From Batillaria attramentaria (lineage: Eukaryota; Mollusca; Gastropoda; Batillariidae): a stretch of DNA of 64,000 nucleotides. Position 1 is the stretch's first letter. Every line of letters starts with the position of its first letter. The notes under the pieces are model-generated. The model saw only the letters and a program-made list of their open reading frames with translations, was not told the origin of the DNA and searched no databases. Position numbers and translations under genes: made by a program. Location: contig JACVVK020000203.1 of assembly GCA_018292915.2 (NCBI GenBank), positions 146,501-210,500 of the forward strand, read 5' to 3'. Of this stretch, positions 60,801 to 64,000 are shown in pieces.

Positions 60801-61755
60801 GCGAAAATGTGCACATCTTTGATCAACACAGTATGCATAAATGATGCTGATATTTTATTGCATTTTTACTAGTTAGGGCTATCACTGTGCATACCGCCTT
60901 GTTCTGCAGTGTAACACCAACCAAGACTTTTTAGCCAGATGTGGATCATGTAATATCTAGTTTCATCTTGGGTGTATGTTCCATGGCATTACGGGTTATA
61001 ATTACACATCAAAGGCCATCTTCATATATCATCAAAGGCCATGCTCATACACTGACATACCATCTGCGTCGAAGGGCACGTCAGTTTCCACAGACTGTAC
61101 TGCACAGTTACTAGCCGAGTGTAGCACAGGAACATACTAATACATAAGGTCGATGTGAATGGTGTGCTCCTTCCGCTCCCAGTCAGCTACAGCTACTATA
61201 TATAGTTTTGGTCAAGAGTGAGTCAAGGAAGGATTGTGAGGTGGAGCAATGTAAAAACTGTTCTTTGGTCCTCCGTAGAAAATCCATGGTGACACACTAT
61301 TTTCACTGCGGTAACTTCAAACTGAAAAAAAAACCCTTTATGGTGGAAAATATTCCTTCTCAGTTTGAAACTTCTCTGTTTTCCACCAGCGTTTGGTTAT
61401 CTTCTCCACAACTCGCACATCTACATGCAGCGAGGGAATAATTTCTGTTTCCTTGCTTCTGCTTCTGCTTGACTTTGTCAGTCAGTTTGTAGTACAAATG
61501 TGTGGGTGTGTGTACGTGTATCTGCAAATTTTGAGGAGAAAAATTTCCACACATTGAGTGTTGCACTTATAAAAGGTGTAGGTGGGTTCTTTTGGTGCCG
61601 GTCTCGCTATTCTTCTTAAAGCTGCATTATTATTTGTTTCAGAATTTTCAGTGTGTTCATGTGTACCTTGTACATTTTTGGCAAATAGGCACTTTCATGC
61701 TGATGTACAAGTATATCACACACATACACGCGCACACACATGCACGCGCGTGCGT

Positions 61756-61817
<62 letters not shown>

Positions 61818-62730
61818 CACACCACACACTGTGAACAATGCAGGGCGTTTGCATTTCAAATAATAATCAGTGCAATAAAACGATTGTGTTTTTTTCATGA
61901 CATGAGCATGCTTTGGGTTTTTTTTTTTTTTTTTTTTGTTTTTTTGGGGGCAGGGGGGTCCTATTGAACATGGTTTTTGCATTGTGAAGTGGTTGTTTAA
62001 TGGCCTTTTTTTTGTCTGTTCATTTTGTTTTGTAGTTGTAATGTAAAAGCACATTATCAGGAAAATTGGAGAATGTTAGTGTTTGTAAGATGCTGTGTCT
62101 GACCAGCCCCATTTTGATTCTGTTCTTTTTCTTGGTTGCTTGCAGCTCGAGACCTCCGACAGTGAGGAACATCCCAATTCGGGGTATGGGAGCACTCCAT
62201 CAGTTTGCTGGTCGTGATTGACACACATGGCATACACTTCATCACCTAATTTAGCATCTCCTACCTCCGTCAGCATCAGATGCTGTATACCCGTGCCCTC
62301 TGGATCACTCCGGATGTGCATAAAGAGGAAGGATTTTCTTCAACCATTCCAGCATAGGAGAGAGCAAGTTTTGGAGCCAAAGGTGTGCTGATACCAGCAG
62401 GTTTTCCCATTGTAGAATCAGAGAGAAAATTCCATCTGATTCAACATTCAGCTAAACTCCAGTAATGAGCTTGCTCATGCAAGACAGAACGCAAACTGCT
62501 TCACTGGAATGTAAAAGGTTATAGCCATTCGGCTAGTTTAGATGTTTCAGAGGTCTTGGTCTGCTGGATATGTATGTGTTCACGGCGTTTCTCAGGATCT
62601 CATGCCTACAGGTGTCAGTGTCAACTTGTGACAGAAGTGCTGCCCAGTTTCCCTGGTGATGTGACTGTTTTCACACCAAAATTACTAGCAGTGGGATGTG
62701 AGAAATAAAGGGATTGCTGTCTGGTTATCT
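57807..62730 (+). other. ATP11: Long 3' UTR or alternative 3' end region of the flippase
   Basis: About 4.9 kb without repeats of known type apart from homopolymers and an (AC)n run (61718-61816). AATAAA occurs at 59962-59967 and 62704-62709, both followed by GT-rich sequence, so two poly(A) positions are plausible. The 62146 exon would lie within it. No other gene is supported here. Confidence 0.5.
62146..62217 (+). CDS. ATP11: Candidate alternative last exon of the flippase
   Basis: After a pyrimidine-rich tract and tgcag, an open phase-0 segment of 23 codons begins LETSDSEEHPNSGYGS and ends VCWS with TGA at 62215-62217. Joined to exon 28 it would give an acidic C-terminus with an SDSEE casein-kinase-2-like site. 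An AATAAA signal lies 490 nt downstream. Frame, acceptor and poly(A) position all fit, but no family match supports it. Confidence 0.45.
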   Translation, partial: LETSDSEEHPNSGYGSTPSVCWS

Positions 62731-62759
62731 GAATGGGTAACTGTGTCCCTTAATGGCTG

Positions 62760-63150
62760 CATAATAATAATAATAATAGCTCTTATATAGCGCTAGTAGT
62801 CTGCTCAAAGAGCACTCAGTGCGCTACACACACACATTCTCACGCATACATGAAACACTAATTATGTATGCGGAGGGGGGGGGGGGGTAGATGATACTAC
62901 AGATCATATGCTGTCTTGAATAGATAAGTCTTTAGTTTTGATTTAAACTGTGGGAGGGTCTGGGTGTTCCTAAGGGAGGGAGGCAGAGAATTCCATACCT
63001 GGGGGGCACAGAAACTGAAAGAGCGCTCACCGAAGGTTTTGAGATTGAACTTGGGAACCTTCAGGAGCTTTTCCGATGAGGAGCGGAGAGTACGAGAAGG
63101 TTGATACGTGGTAAGTTTGTCGGAAAGATACTGAGGATAAATGAGATATA
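62760..63150 (-). mobile_element. SINE/retroposon with ATT-repeat tail (minus orientation)
   Basis: (AAT)n then 'tatatagcgctagtagtctg', 'gcactcagtgcgctacac', a (G)n run, 'aagtctttagttttgattta', 'ggcacagaaactgaaagagc', 'ggagcttttccgatgaggag'. This is a widespread kind of invertebrate retroposon layout. It follows the presumed flippase poly(A) signal, in intergenic DNA. Confidence 0.5.
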
Positions 63151-63545
63151 CTGAGATAATGACAAAGCAGTACCAGCTACCACCTACTGTTCAAGACATT
63201 TATGCATAGTGTGAACTACAGCTTCAGAAGGAGTGCTTCCTCAAGGATGCAGCAATTTTGCCTTGCAGTTGGATGTTCTTTGGGCTGTTTGGAAACAATA
63301 TTACGTCCCACACAAGTGCCACAAGAGCCATGCAACTGCGGATTTTTATATGTTTTTATAATATTGTTATATTACATGTACTGCTGCAGCATCAAATGTC
63401 AGTGTTCACTCCCTTTGTGCCATTTCTCTGGAAGTGAAAGGACCAGAACTTAAACGTAGCAAAACTTCTTAAACTTATTCCAGTGAAGCAAATAAAAGCG
63501 ACACAAAAGGGACAGAAACCACTTAACTTTGACAAAGGACGGCAC

Positions 63546-63580
63546 AGGTCGACGTTTCGGCTTACGCCTTCTTCAGGACA
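63546..63580 (-). ncRNA. Hammerhead-ribozyme-like motif
   Basis: On the minus strand the order is CTGAAGA, a short GGC/GCC hairpin with a GTAA loop, then GAAAC and GTC. CUGANGA, stem II and GAAA are the hammerhead core, and minimal hammerheads are known in Penelope-like elements. Two cautions: there is one extra A before stem II, and stem III would rest on the palindrome ACGT, possible only as a dimer. It lies close to the Penelope fragment but on the opposite strand. Confidence 0.4.
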
Positions 63581-63639
63581 TAAACAAATGGGACATAACT
63601 TCAACAAACAAGCAAAAGGTAACTCTGCGGACGTACTGA

Positions 63640-64000
63640 CATACACGGCGCGGAAAAAAAAAAAGAAAAAAAAAAAGGGGGTGGGCGAGAAAAGGACCAG
63701 AAAAAAATAGCAAAATTATCACAACCCTTTTGAAAGTCACAACACACCACCATCCTAACACCTCTTCTAATACAGTTGCCCAGGAACGTCCGGTTTTCTC
63801 CATTCCATTTCACCCCCATAATCTGTCAGTCCAACGTATCATCATGTCCAACTGGCACATTCTGTCGAAGAGTTGCACAGTTGGACAGACCTTCCACACC
63901 CCACCTCTTGTTGCATACAAGAGGGACACCAACTTGCGAGACCTTCTGGTTCGCGCCAATGTCAGGCCCCACCAACCCCTACCCCCTGGTACAACTCCAT
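63640..64000 (+). mobile_element. Penelope-like retroelement fragment, cut by the window edge
   Basis: An open plus-strand frame runs to the end of the window. It reads RPVFSIPFHPHNLSVQRIIM, then SNWHILSK, then PPLVAYKRDTNLRDLLVRAN. The last block is the signature region between the reverse transcriptase and the GIY-YIG endonuclease of Penelope-like elements and related invertebrate frames. The RT core is missing upstream, so this is a 5'-truncated copy. The endonuclease, if present, would lie beyond 64000. Confidence 0.7.

Noticed and set aside
61208..61441. 77-residue Cys-containing frame as a small gene
   Set aside because: Lies in the presumed 3' UTR; the Cys/His spacing does not make a clear zinc finger and nothing else supports it.

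Overview
This window is animal nuclear DNA: genes are split by GT-AG introns, and the intervening sequence is dense in (AC)n/(GT)n microsatellites, long G or C homopolymers, tRNA-headed SINEs, short inverted-repeat transposons and LINE/Penelope fragments. The repeat style and intron density suggest a mollusc, most likely a marine gastropod. That placement is an inference, not a proof.

Two complete or near-complete protein genes lie head to head. On the minus strand (about 5.3-24.2 kb) is a gene for gamma-tubulin complex component 3 (TUBGCP3). I can join 25 exons with consistent phases into one 930-residue frame. On the plus strand (exon 2 at 37.4 kb to the 3' end near 62.7 kb) is an ATP11-family P4-ATPase phospholipid flippase. 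It has 28 supported coding exons plus an uncertain first exon, and encodes about 1,100 residues. Its exon 16 carries a one-base frameshift in this sequence.

Region by region: 1-5.3 kb has no gene I can support. 5.3-6.4 kb is the probable TUBGCP3 3' UTR. 6.4-24.1 kb is TUBGCP3, with introns holding a hairpin array, a SINE, LINE remnants, two copies of a nuclear-receptor-half-site-rich repeat and three MITE-like elements. 24.1-28.6 kb is the divergent intergenic or promoter region. 28.6-37.4 kb is mostly the presumed first intron of the flippase gene and contains a 453-bp direct repeat flanking a G-rich, telomere-like block. 37.4-57.8 kb is the flippase coding region. 57.8-62.7 kb is a long 3' UTR or alternative-last-exon region. 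The window ends in the start of a Penelope-like retroelement fragment.

The two genes do not form a pathway: one nucleates microtubules, the other moves aminophospholipids across membranes. What they share is the divergent promoter region. The most interesting items are the flippase frameshift, the alternative flippase C-termini read in two frames, the three-copy hairpin array with an inverted loop, the exon-5 donor duplication and exon-like 'poison' segment in TUBGCP3, splice donors embedded in microsatellites, and the hammerhead-like motif beside the Penelope fragment.
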